In this document: positions 16,041 through 25,179 of the stretch, piece after piece
Layout of the letters: each line of letters begins with the position of its first letter
Position numbering within the stretch: the first letter of the stretch is position 1
NCBI GenBank assembly: GCA_041589175.1
Contig: JBFHWF010000001.1
Coordinates: 1-64,000, forward strand
Direction: 5' to 3'
Length of the DNA stretch: 64,000 nt
Source: SZUA-229 sp041589175
Lineage (GTDB): Bacteria; Pseudomonadota; Gammaproteobacteria; SZUA-229
The notes under the pieces: model-generated
What the model saw: only the letters and a program-made list of their open reading frames with translations
What the model was told of the DNA's origin: nothing
The model's database searches: none
Position numbers and translations under genes: made by a program

Positions 16041-18146
16041 TCAGCTGGTGATATGGCGGTATATATCGGCGACTTTCAGCGGAAGCTGGCGCACATCATC
16101 AATTACTACATAGCGTGCCTGGCCATACATGGTCTTGAGGTAATCACGGCCTTCCCGGTCGATTGTAATACAGAAAGGATGAATGCCTTGCTGGCGTGAC
16201 TCCAGAAGTGCCATGCGTGTGTCTTCGATGCCGTATTCGCCACGGTAGCCGTCGTAGTCTTCCGGTTTTCCATCAGACAGGGTGATCAGCAGCTTGGTCC
16301 GTGCCTCGATGGACTCGAAGAGCTGGTTGAAATGCCGAATGTAAACACCCATGCGGGTATAATCTTTGGGGCTGATATTGGCGATGCGTCCACGAACTTT
16401 TTTATCATAAGGGTCTTCGAAGGTTTTTACCGGATAAATCTCACAACGCTTTCGGGTGTTGCCTGTGAAGCCATAGATCGCATAGCGGTCACCCAGGGTC
16501 TCCAGTGCCTCGCATAACAGCACCACGGCTTCCCGCTCTGCATCATTAATCCAGCCCTTGGTTGAGCCACTCATATCGACCATGAAAATCACCGCGATAT
16601 TACGTTCTTCCTTGTGCATCTTGGTGAAAATGTTATCAGACATTTCCATTCCACAGTGAGTATCTGCCCAGGTCTCTACCAGAGCATCGATATCGATGTC
16701 ATCGCCATAGGGCTGTTTACGAAGAATCTTATCTTCACCACGTAACACTTCGAAGGTTCTGCGGAGGTTCTTTACCAGCCCGGCATATTTGCTCAGAGTT
16801 TCATCAACAAAGCGGGTGTTGCCGGACGAAATTTTAACTTCACGTAAGGCGCACCAGTTTTTCTTGTAGCGTTGACGGCGGCAGTCCCATTCACGGTGCA
16901 GGGTTGCTCCTTCTTCATGGTAGGTGCCACTCCATACGTTTCCATCGTCATCGTTTTTTTCCGCCGGACTTACATGGTAGTGGCCATCACCCGCGGCAAC
17001 CAGATAATCGCTGGGGATTTCCCCCAGATCCTGAATGATCGATGCCATCAGACTGTCGACCCCTTCGGGTGGTTCCAGTGGATCACCATCCAGCAATAGC
17101 TGATAACTGAATCCCTCAGGCATGGTTTCATTTACAACGGGTTGGGCGGTTATCGATTGTTTTTCTTCCTCGCTCAACTGTTGTGCGGTCTTGCCTTTTT
17201 TTTCTTCAAGCATGTGTGCAATAGCACTGCGGAACTGGTCTTTTTCCCTGAGCATTCGTGCCTGACGTATCTGTTCGACCTGTTCGGGTTGCATCTGACC
17301 GGTATAGTAATTCAGTGGTGGCGGTGACTGGTGATAGAGCTGATCGAGTCGGTCGAGTGTGTCCTGCAGCTGACATCCAGCGGTTATTTCTGCTTCGATG
17401 CCACCCAGATCCAGTTGTTCCAGCAGAGTAAACCCTGCCATTTTACACAGGCGCTGGCTCTGCCTGTAGATGCCGGGTAGTTCCTGGCGAATTTTCTGAT
17501 TGATACGCATCAGTTCCAGCAGCTGGAACCACTCCAGGGCATGTTCATAGTGCTGGTATCCCTGCAGTATATTGTGAAGGTCACGCCGCCAGGTGCCAAA
17601 CCAGTTCTGTGCCCAGAGGTGTACCACGATACATTTGTAGAGCTGGAAGTTATCATCCTTGTCGCTGAAAACATTCAGCATACCGGGCAGGTAAAGGGTT
17701 TCTGTATCGGTACTAGTGACGCGCCCAGTATCCAGGTTAAGGCTTCTTCCGTGTAGCCCGGTCACGAAGTGCTCGAGCATAATGCTGACTTCTTCGAACG
17801 CAATGCCGGTGAGTTTCTGGCTTTCGTGCTGGGCAACGTTTTCCAGTTCATCGAGTTTTTCGACTGCCGCATAAATACCTTTGTCGTCAAAGGCATCGAT
17901 GGCCTGGTCCAGCCACAGGGCAATGGTATCCAGTTCCATCAGTTCGGTGGCTTTCTGCAGGCGCAGTGTGAGCTGGTAGGCCAGGCCACTGTTGGTACTG
18001 GCTGCTTTCTGTACCAGTTCCAGCAGGGCATCCTGGGTTTCTATATCGAAGCGAGTCAGGTATTCAATCAGTGACTCACTGACTTCGACGAACATATCGT
18101 CAAAGCGTTCTTCGATTTCCTGGTAAGTGAAGGGAGGCAGACTCAC
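16041..18146 (-). CDS. VWA-domain protein, CbbO/NorD family
   Basis: A 701-residue cytoplasmic protein with the CbbO/NorD layout: a long helical N-terminal region, a middle linker and a C-terminal von Willebrand A domain. The metal-ion site is visible as FMVDMSGSTKGW (DxSxS, about residue 522), with later Thr (KDYTRMG) and Asp (TLSDGKPEDYDG) positions. These proteins act with the MoxR-family ATPase encoded just upstream to activate or load metal into RuBisCO (CbbQ-CbbO) or nitric oxide reductase (NorQ-NorD). The target enzyme is not in the window, so the substrate is undecided. Confidence 0.85.
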   Translation of the reverse strand: MSLPPFTYQEIEERFDDMFVEVSESLIEYLTRFDIETQDALLELVQKAASTNSGLAYQLTLRLQKATELMELDTIALWLDQAIDAFDDKGIYAAVEKLDELENVAQHESQKLTGIAFEEVSIMLEHFVTGLHGRSLNLDTGRVTSTDTETLYLPGMLNVFSDKDDNFQLYKCIVVHLWAQNWFGTWRRDLHNILQGYQHYEHALEWFQLLELMRINQKIRQELPGIYRQSQRLCKMAGFTLLEQLDLGGIEAEITAGCQLQDTLDRLDQLYHQSPPPLNYYTGQMQPEQVEQIRQARMLREKDQFRSAIAHMLEEKKGKTAQQLSEEEKQSITAQPVVNETMPEGFSYQLLLDGDPLEPPEGVDSLMASIIQDLGEIPSDYLVAAGDGHYHVSPAEKNDDDGNVWSGTYHEEGATLHREWDCRRQRYKKNWCALREVKISSGNTRFVDETLSKYAGLVKNLRRTFEVLRGEDKILRKQPYGDDIDIDALVETWADTHCGMEMSDNIFTKMHKEERNIAVIFMVDMSGSTKGWINDAEREAVVLLCEALETLGDRYAIYGFTGNTRKRCEIYPVKTFEDPYDKKVRGRIANISPKDYTRMGVYIRHFNQLFESIEARTKLLITLSDGKPEDYDGYRGEYGIEDTRMALLESRQQGIHPFCITIDREGRDYLKTMYGQARYVVIDDVRQLPLKVADIYRHITS

Positions 18147-18155
18147 GATCGTAAA

Positions 18156-18974
18156 CTAGAACAGTGACGCACTCAGCTCATTGATTGCCGCGAGCATGTC
18201 GCTGTCATCGGTGAGTGCCTGAGCAATCGAACTATGACAGGCATCAACGGGGTGTATGCCATCGGCGATGAGCTTACCGGCATGTACCAGCAGGCGTGTA
18301 CTGGCGCCTTCTTCCAGACCGCTGCCTTTCAGGTTGCGAGTCATCTGTGCAAACTTGACCAGGCGTTGTGCCAGTTCCGCATCGATTGCCGCTTCATTCT
18401 CGATGATACGGCTCTCCAGTTGTGCGTCCGGGTAGTCGAATTCCAGTGCGACAAATCGCTGGCGGGTACTTTGCTTCAGATCTTTGAGCACACTCTGGTA
18501 ACCCGGATTGTAGGAAATCGCCAGACAGAAATCTTCAGTGGCTTCGAGTAGTTCGCCCACTTTTTCCATGGGAAGTACACGACGGTCGTCTGCCAGCGGG
18601 TGAATAACCACCGTGGTGTCCTTACGGGCTTCTACCACTTCATCCAGATAGCAGATCGCACCATGACGCACCGCGCGGGCCAGTGGGCCATCGATCCAGC
18701 GGGTTTCACCGCCGGAAACCAGAAATCGACCCACCAGGTCAGATGCGGTCAGGTCATCATGGCAGGATACGGTGATCAGCGGCTTTTTCAGGCGCCAGGC
18801 CATGTGCTCCATAAAACGAGTTTTACCGCAGCCGGTAGGGCCTTTGAGTAAAACCGGGATCTGCTGGCGATAGGCGGCGAGGAATATTTCAACTTCCGAG
18901 CCGACAGGCTCGTAATAGGGCTCATCGGTAATGAAATGCTCTTCGGGCTTCAGTGATCGTGCGTGATCGTTCAT
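18156..18974 (-). CDS. CbbQ/NirQ/NorQ family MoxR ATPase
   Basis: A 272-residue AAA+ ATPase of the CbbQ/NorQ group. Walker A is KGPTGCGKTRFMEH (about 40-53), Walker B is AICYLDEVVEARKDT (about 103), the sensor segment is ISYNPGYQSVLKDLKQSTRQ and the C-terminal CbbQ extension is present. It forms ring complexes with the VWA protein and remodels a client enzyme. I chose the ATG at 18974 (MNDHARS) because GGTGGAG lies six bases before it; a GTG four codons upstream lacks such a site. The VWA gene starts ten bases after its stop, so the two form an operon. Confidence 0.9.
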   Translation of the reverse strand: MNDHARSLKPEEHFITDEPYYEPVGSEVEIFLAAYRQQIPVLLKGPTGCGKTRFMEHMAWRLKKPLITVSCHDDLTASDLVGRFLVSGGETRWIDGPLARAVRHGAICYLDEVVEARKDTTVVIHPLADDRRVLPMEKVGELLEATEDFCLAISYNPGYQSVLKDLKQSTRQRFVALEFDYPDAQLESRIIENEAAIDAELAQRLVKFAQMTRNLKGSGLEEGASTRLLVHAGKLIADGIHPVDACHSSIAQALTDDSDMLAAINELSASLF

Positions 18975-19072
18975 AGCTGACTCCACCGGTTATTTGTAGT
19001 TGCAGGGGGGAAACCGGTTACTGTTTGATTAGTTTGCTTTTTTACACTTCGTCCAGAATGTACCCGTGGTGC

Positions 19073-19099
19073 TTAAGAAAAACAACCGTATGCCGATAT
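19073..19099 (+). promoter_or_regulatory. Sigma-28-like promoter
   Basis: TTAA at 19073-19076, a 15-base spacer, then GCCGATAT at 19092-19099. The -10 element matches the FliA consensus except for the last base and the spacing is right, but the -35 (TTAA for TAAA) is weaker than in the site at 10966. It would drive the DUF5610 gene at 19187 with a leader of about 80 bases. Confidence 0.45.
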
Positions 19100-19186
19100 G
19101 GATTGATATAGAAAGATCTAAATGACACATAGATATCTTTTATTTTGACCGCCTTCAGCGCCGGTGGCACACCGGTAAGGACGGAA

Positions 19187-20314
19187 ATGATGGAAATTTT
19201 TGGCCGACATTTTATGCCCCAGCCGCAGCTGCGTGGCAGTTTTGACACGCCTGCGTTATTTAAAAGCCCCGTGATGCCAACGACTCTGCCCGATACAGAG
19301 AATGGATTGCCACAACAGGTCTCCGCTCAACTGGCTAATGGCCTCAAGCATAATGCCTTCACACCGCAGGCGGTTGCAAATCGTGTCATTGATTTTGTCC
19401 AGCGTGCTATCGATAGTCGAGCGTCTGATGCAACAGATGCAGGCAAGCTGATAGCACAGGCGCGTGATGGTGTGCGACAGGGCATCGATGAGGCACGGGA
19501 GTTATTACAGGGTATGGCGGCGTTATCGCAAGATGTGGATGCGCAAATTACCGAAACCGAAGCGCTTATATTTGCTGGCCTTGATGAGCTGGCGGCATCT
19601 GAAAGCCAGCCTGGCTCACAGGCAATTAGCCTGTCTCCTGTGGCACAACAGCTAAGTAGTCAGTATCAGCTGAGCCGGAGTTATCAGCAGCAACAGACCG
19701 CGGCAATTGAGATCGTTACCCAGGATGGTGATCGTATCGAGATATCATACAGCGCCGAGTACCAGGAAGCATTGAGTGTCTCAAAAAGCCTGCAGCTGGG
19801 TGAGGGCGGATTTAGCGCGGAGTCACAGCAGTTTATATATCAGTCGCAACAGGTCGCTTTTGAACTGAGTGTGCAGGGTGAACTGGATGAAGGCGAACGG
19901 GATGCCCTTGAAGAGCTGATGAAGGATCTGGGTAAAGTTGCCTCGCAGTTTTATGATGGCAATTTGCGTGCTGCGTTTAGATCGGCGATGAAGCTGGAGA
20001 TGGATACCGATGAATTGAAAAGTTTATCGGTTGAGTTTCAGCAGTCGCAGCAGCTGCAGCAGGTGGAACAGTATCGGCGTGTGGCAGAGTCATTTGCAGA
20101 AACCCCGCTGGAGAGTGAAAGCACTGGTCCCGCTGAGGTCGTTGATGCCGTCTCGCAGTTGCAGCAGCTCTGGCAGCGAATCGATGAGCACCTGAATTCG
20201 GAGGATTCGATTAATCAGCTAAAACGGCTGTTGCTGGAGATGGTTCACGACACTGGCGAATCGGAAGATAGCGAACTGGATGATTATATCGATACAGTGA
20301 TCATCGAAAGTTAA
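19187..20314 (+). CDS. DUF5610 domain protein
   Basis: A 375-residue acidic, Gln- and Ser-rich protein without membrane helices. The N-terminal half holds a DUF5610-like stretch (VANRVIDFVQRAIDSR, LIAQARDGVRQGIDEARELL), the middle a beta-rich piece around IVTQDGDRIEISYS, and the rest is helical. No function is established for DUF5610. I chose the ATG at 19187 because AAGGA lies five bases before it; the frame is open from a TTG at 19145 but that has no site. A sigma-28-like promoter upstream hints at expression with flagellar genes. It is divergent from cbbQ and convergent with mqo. Confidence 0.7.
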   Translation: MMEIFGRHFMPQPQLRGSFDTPALFKSPVMPTTLPDTENGLPQQVSAQLANGLKHNAFTPQAVANRVIDFVQRAIDSRASDATDAGKLIAQARDGVRQGIDEARELLQGMAALSQDVDAQITETEALIFAGLDELAASESQPGSQAISLSPVAQQLSSQYQLSRSYQQQQTAAIEIVTQDGDRIEISYSAEYQEALSVSKSLQLGEGGFSAESQQFIYQSQQVAFELSVQGELDEGERDALEELMKDLGKVASQFYDGNLRAAFRSAMKLEMDTDELKSLSVEFQQSQQLQQVEQYRRVAESFAETPLESESTGPAEVVDAVSQLQQLWQRIDEHLNSEDSINQLKRLLLEMVHDTGESEDSELDDYIDTVIIES

Positions 20315-20341
20315 TGTCGTCAAATGCTGTCTCAGCGAATG

Positions 20342-21748
20342 CTAGGCAGCATCATTGCCACTGATGACCGTGCCAGGAAGATCATCTTCCGTGTGCTGAT
20401 GGTCTTCTTTGAGAAGTTCTTTCTGTATGCCGTCTTCGTCAATCGCTGCACCAAGGTGCCTGGCTACATTGCGCATGTCTATCTCGGCATTTTCCAGACA
20501 GGAAGTGCCGCCAGGAGAGGGCGTCATATTAAAGATGGCACCAATGCCAGTGTCGATCTTGGCTTCACCCATCAGAAGTTTTTCATGGTCTTTGTCAATC
20601 AGCTGTGGCCGAATACCACCGACCTTACGTGCAAAGGTGAGGTCGGAAAACTTAAGTGATGGAATAATCTTTCTGACGTCTTTGAGAAACAGAATTTTTC
20701 GAATTAGTGGAATTTCAAACAGCATGTTTTTGAACATGTAGTTTCGAATATCAGGGACTTTAAGCAGGTCCCATAATACGTTTGCTACCTTACGATCGAA
20801 GCGGAAAACCTGCAGAAAATCTGGCAGAGTTCTGAAGTTGTAGCGTTCCAGTATGGGAAGTGCCAGTGCGGTTGGACCAAAGCGCGTGGCGCCGGGAACC
20901 AGGACATCGGGATCACCATGAATTGCGGCGAATGGCAGTGCATCGTTCTGCACCGTATAGACCTTACCGTTGAGTACATGTGGCGTAAAATAGTAACTGC
21001 CGGCGATGGGAAGCACCGAGTAGTGGTGGCCATAACCCATGTCGTGTGCGAGTTTGAGGCTATGACCGCCAGCACATACCACCAGTGCTCGCGTGCGATA
21101 GCAGATGCCATTGGTTTCAACGATAAAACCTTTCTCATCCATTTTTATATGATCAACATACTCGTTGTAATGCATGTCGACACTTTTTTCGGGATGTTTG
21201 CTGGCTTCGATTTCCGCCTGACGAACAAATGAGCGTGACAGGGCTTCAAAATTAACAGCGGTGTATTCATCGGTTGACCCCAGCGCAAGAATTTCATCAT
21301 CGCGGAAGTGCTCTCCCTTCATGGCAACAGCAGGCTCGATGCGTGCAATGGCTTTTTTATCCAGTAGTTTTAGTTGGGGATAATGTGGGCCAAACACTTC
21401 ATAACGCTCACGTAGTAAGTCACACTCCTTCTGACCGACTCCCAGCACCATTTTGGGGTATTTGAAAATAATATGGTGGGCGTCTGGCTGCTCGACGGCA
21501 TAGTTGCGAAGCATGCTCGCCGCACGCTTCACCTTCAGGGCTTTCTCAAGGGTGTAGTTGGTTTCGATATCACCGCAATGCAGTGTCTGGCTGTTATTGC
21601 TGGACAGTGAGTTGACCCTGGCTGGCGCTGCATATTTATCGATAACGCCAATATGACCAATATCGGTATAGCGTGTACACATATAAAGCAGGGCGCTACC
21701 GGATACACCGGCGCCGATTATAAGGAGGTCATACTGATTTACTGACAT
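20342..21748 (-). CDS. mqo: Malate:quinone oxidoreductase, Helicobacter type
   Basis: A 468-residue FAD enzyme that oxidises malate to oxaloacetate and passes electrons to quinone at the membrane. The dinucleotide fold opens with LLIIGAGVSGSALLYM. Family segments follow: NSQTLHCGDIETNYTLEKA, a GSYYFTPHVLNGKVYTVQND stretch, HGDPDVLVPGATRFGPTAL, and a C-terminal MTPSPGGTSCLENA. From memory these resemble the Campylobacterota (Helicobacter) Mqo more than the E. coli enzyme. AGGGA lies five bases before the ATG. The last 40 residues are polar and extend past the usual end. It is a single gene convergent with the DUF5610 gene. Confidence 0.88.
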   Translation of the reverse strand: MSVNQYDLLIIGAGVSGSALLYMCTRYTDIGHIGVIDKYAAPARVNSLSSNNSQTLHCGDIETNYTLEKALKVKRAASMLRNYAVEQPDAHHIIFKYPKMVLGVGQKECDLLRERYEVFGPHYPQLKLLDKKAIARIEPAVAMKGEHFRDDEILALGSTDEYTAVNFEALSRSFVRQAEIEASKHPEKSVDMHYNEYVDHIKMDEKGFIVETNGICYRTRALVVCAGGHSLKLAHDMGYGHHYSVLPIAGSYYFTPHVLNGKVYTVQNDALPFAAIHGDPDVLVPGATRFGPTALALPILERYNFRTLPDFLQVFRFDRKVANVLWDLLKVPDIRNYMFKNMLFEIPLIRKILFLKDVRKIIPSLKFSDLTFARKVGGIRPQLIDKDHEKLLMGEAKIDTGIGAIFNMTPSPGGTSCLENAEIDMRNVARHLGAAIDEDGIQKELLKEDHQHTEDDLPGTVISGNDAA

Positions 21749-21856
21749 TAGAGTCCCTGTGCAAAAAAGTGGGCTTAAAAATTAAACTCATTTTAGCCTA
21801 GATTGGGTTTGATTTGGGGTAGAATGACGCTCTTTGAGAAAACAGGTGGCATCATA

Positions 21857-22726
21857 ATGGCAATTCAGTGGTTCCCTGGGCATATGCACAAGGCGCGTAA
21901 AGAGATCAAGAAGATCATGCCCAGAATGGATCTAATTATCGAAGTGCTGGATGCCCGTATTCCCTATAGCTCAGAAAATCCCCTGGTTGCCGAACTGCGT
22001 GGTGATCGCCCCTGTATCAAGCTATTGAACAAGGCGGATCTTGCTGATCCCGACGTGACTCGCCAGTGGATAGATTACCTGCAATCGCAGCGAAATATTC
22101 GAGCCCGTGCCGTGAGTCAGCAACAACCTGCACAGATTCGCAAGGTCATTGATCTTTGCTGTGAGCTGTTTCCCGGCCGAAATCTGTCAGTCAAACCCTT
22201 GCGTGTGCTGATTATGGGAATACCTAATGTGGGCAAGTCAACCGTCATTAATACCTTAAGCGGCCGTTCTATCGCTAAGGTGGGTGACGAGCCTGCGGTG
22301 ACGCGTCACCAGCAGAAGATACAACTGGCCCCCGGCATTGAACTGATGGATACGCCCGGGTTTCTGTGGCCCAAGATTGAAAATGAGAATAGTGGCTATC
22401 GGCTGGCTGCCAGTGGCGCGGTAAAGAATACAGCGATGGAGTTTGAAGATGTTGCAGGCTTTGCCGCTGACTTCCTGAGACGTGACTACCCTGAGGTCCT
22501 GAGAGCACGTTATAAGCTGGATGTTCTCCCTGAAGACGAATTTGAATTACTTGAGGCGATAGGCCGTAAACGGGGCTGCTTACAGGGTGGTGGACGCGTT
22601 AACCTGCATAAGGCTTCTGAAATTCTGTTACATGATCTGAGGGGAGGTCAGCTGGGGCTTATTAGCCTGGAAACGCCAGAGCAGGTAGAGCTTGAACTGA
22701 CTGCACTGCATAGCCCACCTTTATAA
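21857..22726 (+). CDS. rbgA: Ribosome biogenesis GTPase RbgA/YlqF
   Basis: A 289-residue circularly permuted GTPase that helps mature the large ribosomal subunit. The permuted order is visible: G4 NKAD near residue 57-60 comes before G1 GIPNVGKST (about 120-128) and G3 DTPG (about 164). The family start MAIQWFPGHMHKARKEIKK is intact, so the ATG at 21857 is the start; AGGTGG lies upstream, and the longer open frame from 21803 adds non-conserved residues. It stands alone. Identification is firm. Confidence 0.93.
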   Translation: MAIQWFPGHMHKARKEIKKIMPRMDLIIEVLDARIPYSSENPLVAELRGDRPCIKLLNKADLADPDVTRQWIDYLQSQRNIRARAVSQQQPAQIRKVIDLCCELFPGRNLSVKPLRVLIMGIPNVGKSTVINTLSGRSIAKVGDEPAVTRHQQKIQLAPGIELMDTPGFLWPKIENENSGYRLAASGAVKNTAMEFEDVAGFAADFLRRDYPEVLRARYKLDVLPEDEFELLEAIGRKRGCLQGGGRVNLHKASEILLHDLRGGQLGLISLETPEQVELELTALHSPPL

Positions 22727-22895
22727 GTATTTATCGATTTTCCTAAACGGCTAATTGATGCCTCCCCCTCACTACCACCCACTCTGGTGAAATCCGGATA
22801 TTTTTACTGATCTGTACTATACATACATACAGTGATGGGCCCTCTAAGGGCAGACTGAAATAATTCATAAAAATATTAATAACTGGATTTCAAAG

Positions 22896-24803
22896 ATGTT
22901 CAAAAAATTCAATATTCGTACCCTGCTGGCCGTTAGCTTTACTCTTGTACTTTTGCTGGTAACCCTGGTGAATATCCCCGTTATGCTTGTGACAGTGAAT
23001 TCTGTGACCGAAGAGGCTGAGGAAATTGCGCTACAGGATGTATTCGAGAGCGCCAGGGCCGAAATGTCATCGGAAGGACGACTGGCGAATGCACTGGCAT
23101 CGATGATTGCCAATGTAGAGATTTTTGCTGAAATGTTTAAAAACGGTGAGCGCGAACAACTCGCCGATGCTCTGGTTCCCGCATTCAAGGTGATGAAAAA
23201 AGAGTTTCATGCGCGCCAGTTTCAGTTTCATACACCACCAGCGACCTCATTCCTGCGTGTGCATAAGCCCCAGAAATTTGGTGATGATCTGTCATCGTTT
23301 CGCAAAACCGTAGTCGCTACCAATGCGACGAAACAGAATGTGGTTGGGCTCGAAAAGGGGGTTGCCGGGCTGGGTGTTCGGGGTATATCACCGGTTTTCT
23401 ATCAGGGCGAACATATTGGATCGGTTGAGTTTGGTATGTCTTTTGGTCAGCCCTTCTTTGATAGCTTTAAGAATAAATATGGTGTTGATATTGCGTTAAC
23501 TCTGACAAGAGATGGTGGATTTGAAAATTTCGCCTCAACCATGGATGGCACCAGCCTGTTGTCCACAGAGGAGCTGTATTCTGCAATTGACCAGCCACTC
23601 ATTAAAACCACAGAACTTGGCGATATGCCGGTTGCGGTTTATGCCTATCGTGTTGATGACTTCAATGGACAGGCGATTGGTGTTATGGAAGTGGCAATGG
23701 ATCGTAGTCAGTTTCTGGCTGCAATCGAAACCTCACGCAATACAGCAATTCTCATTGGCGTAGTATCACTGATCATGGGTCTCGTTATTGCTGCGATTAT
23801 TGCGAGAATTATTGGGGGGCCACTATGTCAGGCTGTGAATGCAATGAATGAAATTGCCGAAGGTGAGGGTGACCTCACGCGTCGACTGGATGAATCGGGT
23901 GATAATGAAATCAGTCGTCTTGCGGTTGCCTTCAACAAGTTTGCAGAAAAGGTGCGCACCCTGGTAAGCCAGGTGTATGGCTCGACCACGCAGCTGGCAT
24001 CGGCAGCTGAAGAGATGTCGGCCATTATGGAAGAAACCAATCGTGGGACACAGCAACAACAGTCCGAGACTGCTCAGGTCGTGACTGCCATGAATGAAAT
24101 GACGGCGACGGTTCAGGAAGTGGCACGCCATGCGACAGATGCGGCGGCAGCTGCTAATTCTGCCGATAATGCTTCAGCTGAAGGTAAGCAGGTGGTGATT
24201 AGCACCATGAATGCAATCGAAAGCCTGTCATCTGAAGTACACTCCGCAGCAACCGTTATAAGCCAGCTGGAAAAAGACAGCGAAAACATTGGTACCGTGC
24301 TGGATGTTATCAAAGGCATTGCAGAACAGACCAACTTGCTGGCACTGAATGCGGCAATTGAAGCCGCGCGAGCCGGTGAACAGGGTCGTGGCTTTGCTGT
24401 CGTAGCAGATGAAGTTAGAACCCTGGCCAGTAAGACACAGCAATCGACCCAGGAAATTCAGGAAATGATAGAAAAACTTCAGGCTGGTGCACAGTCTGCG
24501 GTTAAGGTAATGGATGACAGTCGGATCAAGGCAGAAGAAAGTGTAAGCCAGGCGGCGAAGGCCGGTAGCTCACTGGAGGCAATAACTAACTCGGTATCGC
24601 TGATCAAGGATATGAATACACAGATAGCAACCGCTGCAGAGCAGCAGAGTTCGGTTGCTGAAGAGATTAATCGTAATGTAGTGAATATCAGTGATATTGT
24701 TGATCGCACGGCTGAAGGTGCCAGTCAGACATCTATCGCCAGTGAAGAACTGGCCAAACTGGCGGGCGACCTGCAGCATCTGGTCAATCAGTTTAAAGTT
24801 TAA
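22896..24803 (+). CDS. Methyl-accepting chemotaxis protein with Cache sensor
   Basis: A 635-residue chemoreceptor. A membrane helix (about 10-32) leads to a periplasmic sensor of some 250 residues with Cache-type features (FLRVHKPQKFGDDLSSFRKT, then GVRGISPVFYQGEHIGSVEF); such domains bind small organic acids, amino acids or similar ligands. A second helix near 290-310, a HAMP domain and the standard signalling hairpin follow (EQTNLLALNAAIEAARAGEQ). It ends NQFKV with no CheR pentapeptide. A strong terminator follows at 24891. No chemotaxis genes are next to it, and no sigma-28 element is evident upstream. Confidence 0.93.
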   Translation: MFKKFNIRTLLAVSFTLVLLLVTLVNIPVMLVTVNSVTEEAEEIALQDVFESARAEMSSEGRLANALASMIANVEIFAEMFKNGEREQLADALVPAFKVMKKEFHARQFQFHTPPATSFLRVHKPQKFGDDLSSFRKTVVATNATKQNVVGLEKGVAGLGVRGISPVFYQGEHIGSVEFGMSFGQPFFDSFKNKYGVDIALTLTRDGGFENFASTMDGTSLLSTEELYSAIDQPLIKTTELGDMPVAVYAYRVDDFNGQAIGVMEVAMDRSQFLAAIETSRNTAILIGVVSLIMGLVIAAIIARIIGGPLCQAVNAMNEIAEGEGDLTRRLDESGDNEISRLAVAFNKFAEKVRTLVSQVYGSTTQLASAAEEMSAIMEETNRGTQQQQSETAQVVTAMNEMTATVQEVARHATDAAAAANSADNASAEGKQVVISTMNAIESLSSEVHSAATVISQLEKDSENIGTVLDVIKGIAEQTNLLALNAAIEAARAGEQGRGFAVVADEVRTLASKTQQSTQEIQEMIEKLQAGAQSAVKVMDDSRIKAEESVSQAAKAGSSLEAITNSVSLIKDMNTQIATAAEQQSSVAEEINRNVVNISDIVDRTAEGASQTSIASEELAKLAGDLQHLVNQFKV

Positions 24804-24890
24804 TTGAAAACGTTTACTTTTATAGAAAACGCCCTGTTTTCAGGCAAGGAGTTGACTTAATCAGTTGATTCCCTGTGAAATCGGTCGCTA

Positions 24891-24921
24891 AAGCCCCAGT
24901 CTAAGATACTGGGGCTTTTTG
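24891..24921 (+). terminator. Rho-independent terminator after the chemoreceptor
   Basis: AAGCCCCAGT (24891-24900) pairs perfectly with ACTGGGGCTT (24908-24917) across a 7-base loop and runs into a T-rich tail (TTTTTGTTTT). It lies 88 bases after the chemoreceptor stop. Confidence 0.85.
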
Positions 24922-24924
24922 TTT

Positions 24925-25179
24925 TCCTGAATATAGTTTCGGAGCGTATTTTTATTATTCGTTCAAGTTGAGTACCTGAGCCACCCAGCAAAGTTTTTTA
25001 TCGAGGATCCAGCGTTTATCCGTTACAGGCCCTGCTACAAGCGTGCGACAATAACGCAGTTGAAACGTAATATTATGCTGAGCTTGAGTATTACATAGTT
25101 GCGGCTTTTTTGTTTTTAGCTATTAACAGCTCAAGTAAACCCCATGGGTTTCAGGCAGTATATTATTAGTTGTGACTGA
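24925..25179. other. Intergenic region, no gene; one structured segment
   Basis: No open frame with a ribosome binding site is visible between the terminator and the end of the EAL-HDOD gene. At 25055-25103 a nested inverted repeat can form (CGCA/TGCG outside, GTAATA/TATTAC inside) followed by GGCTTTTTTGTTTTT at 25102-25116. This could be a small RNA with its own terminator, or the end of an unseen transcript. The stems are short and interrupted. Confidence 0.3.

Noticed and set aside
19145..19186. TTG start adding 14 residues to the DUF5610 protein
   Set aside because: No ribosome binding site, whereas the ATG at 19187 has AAGGA at the right distance.
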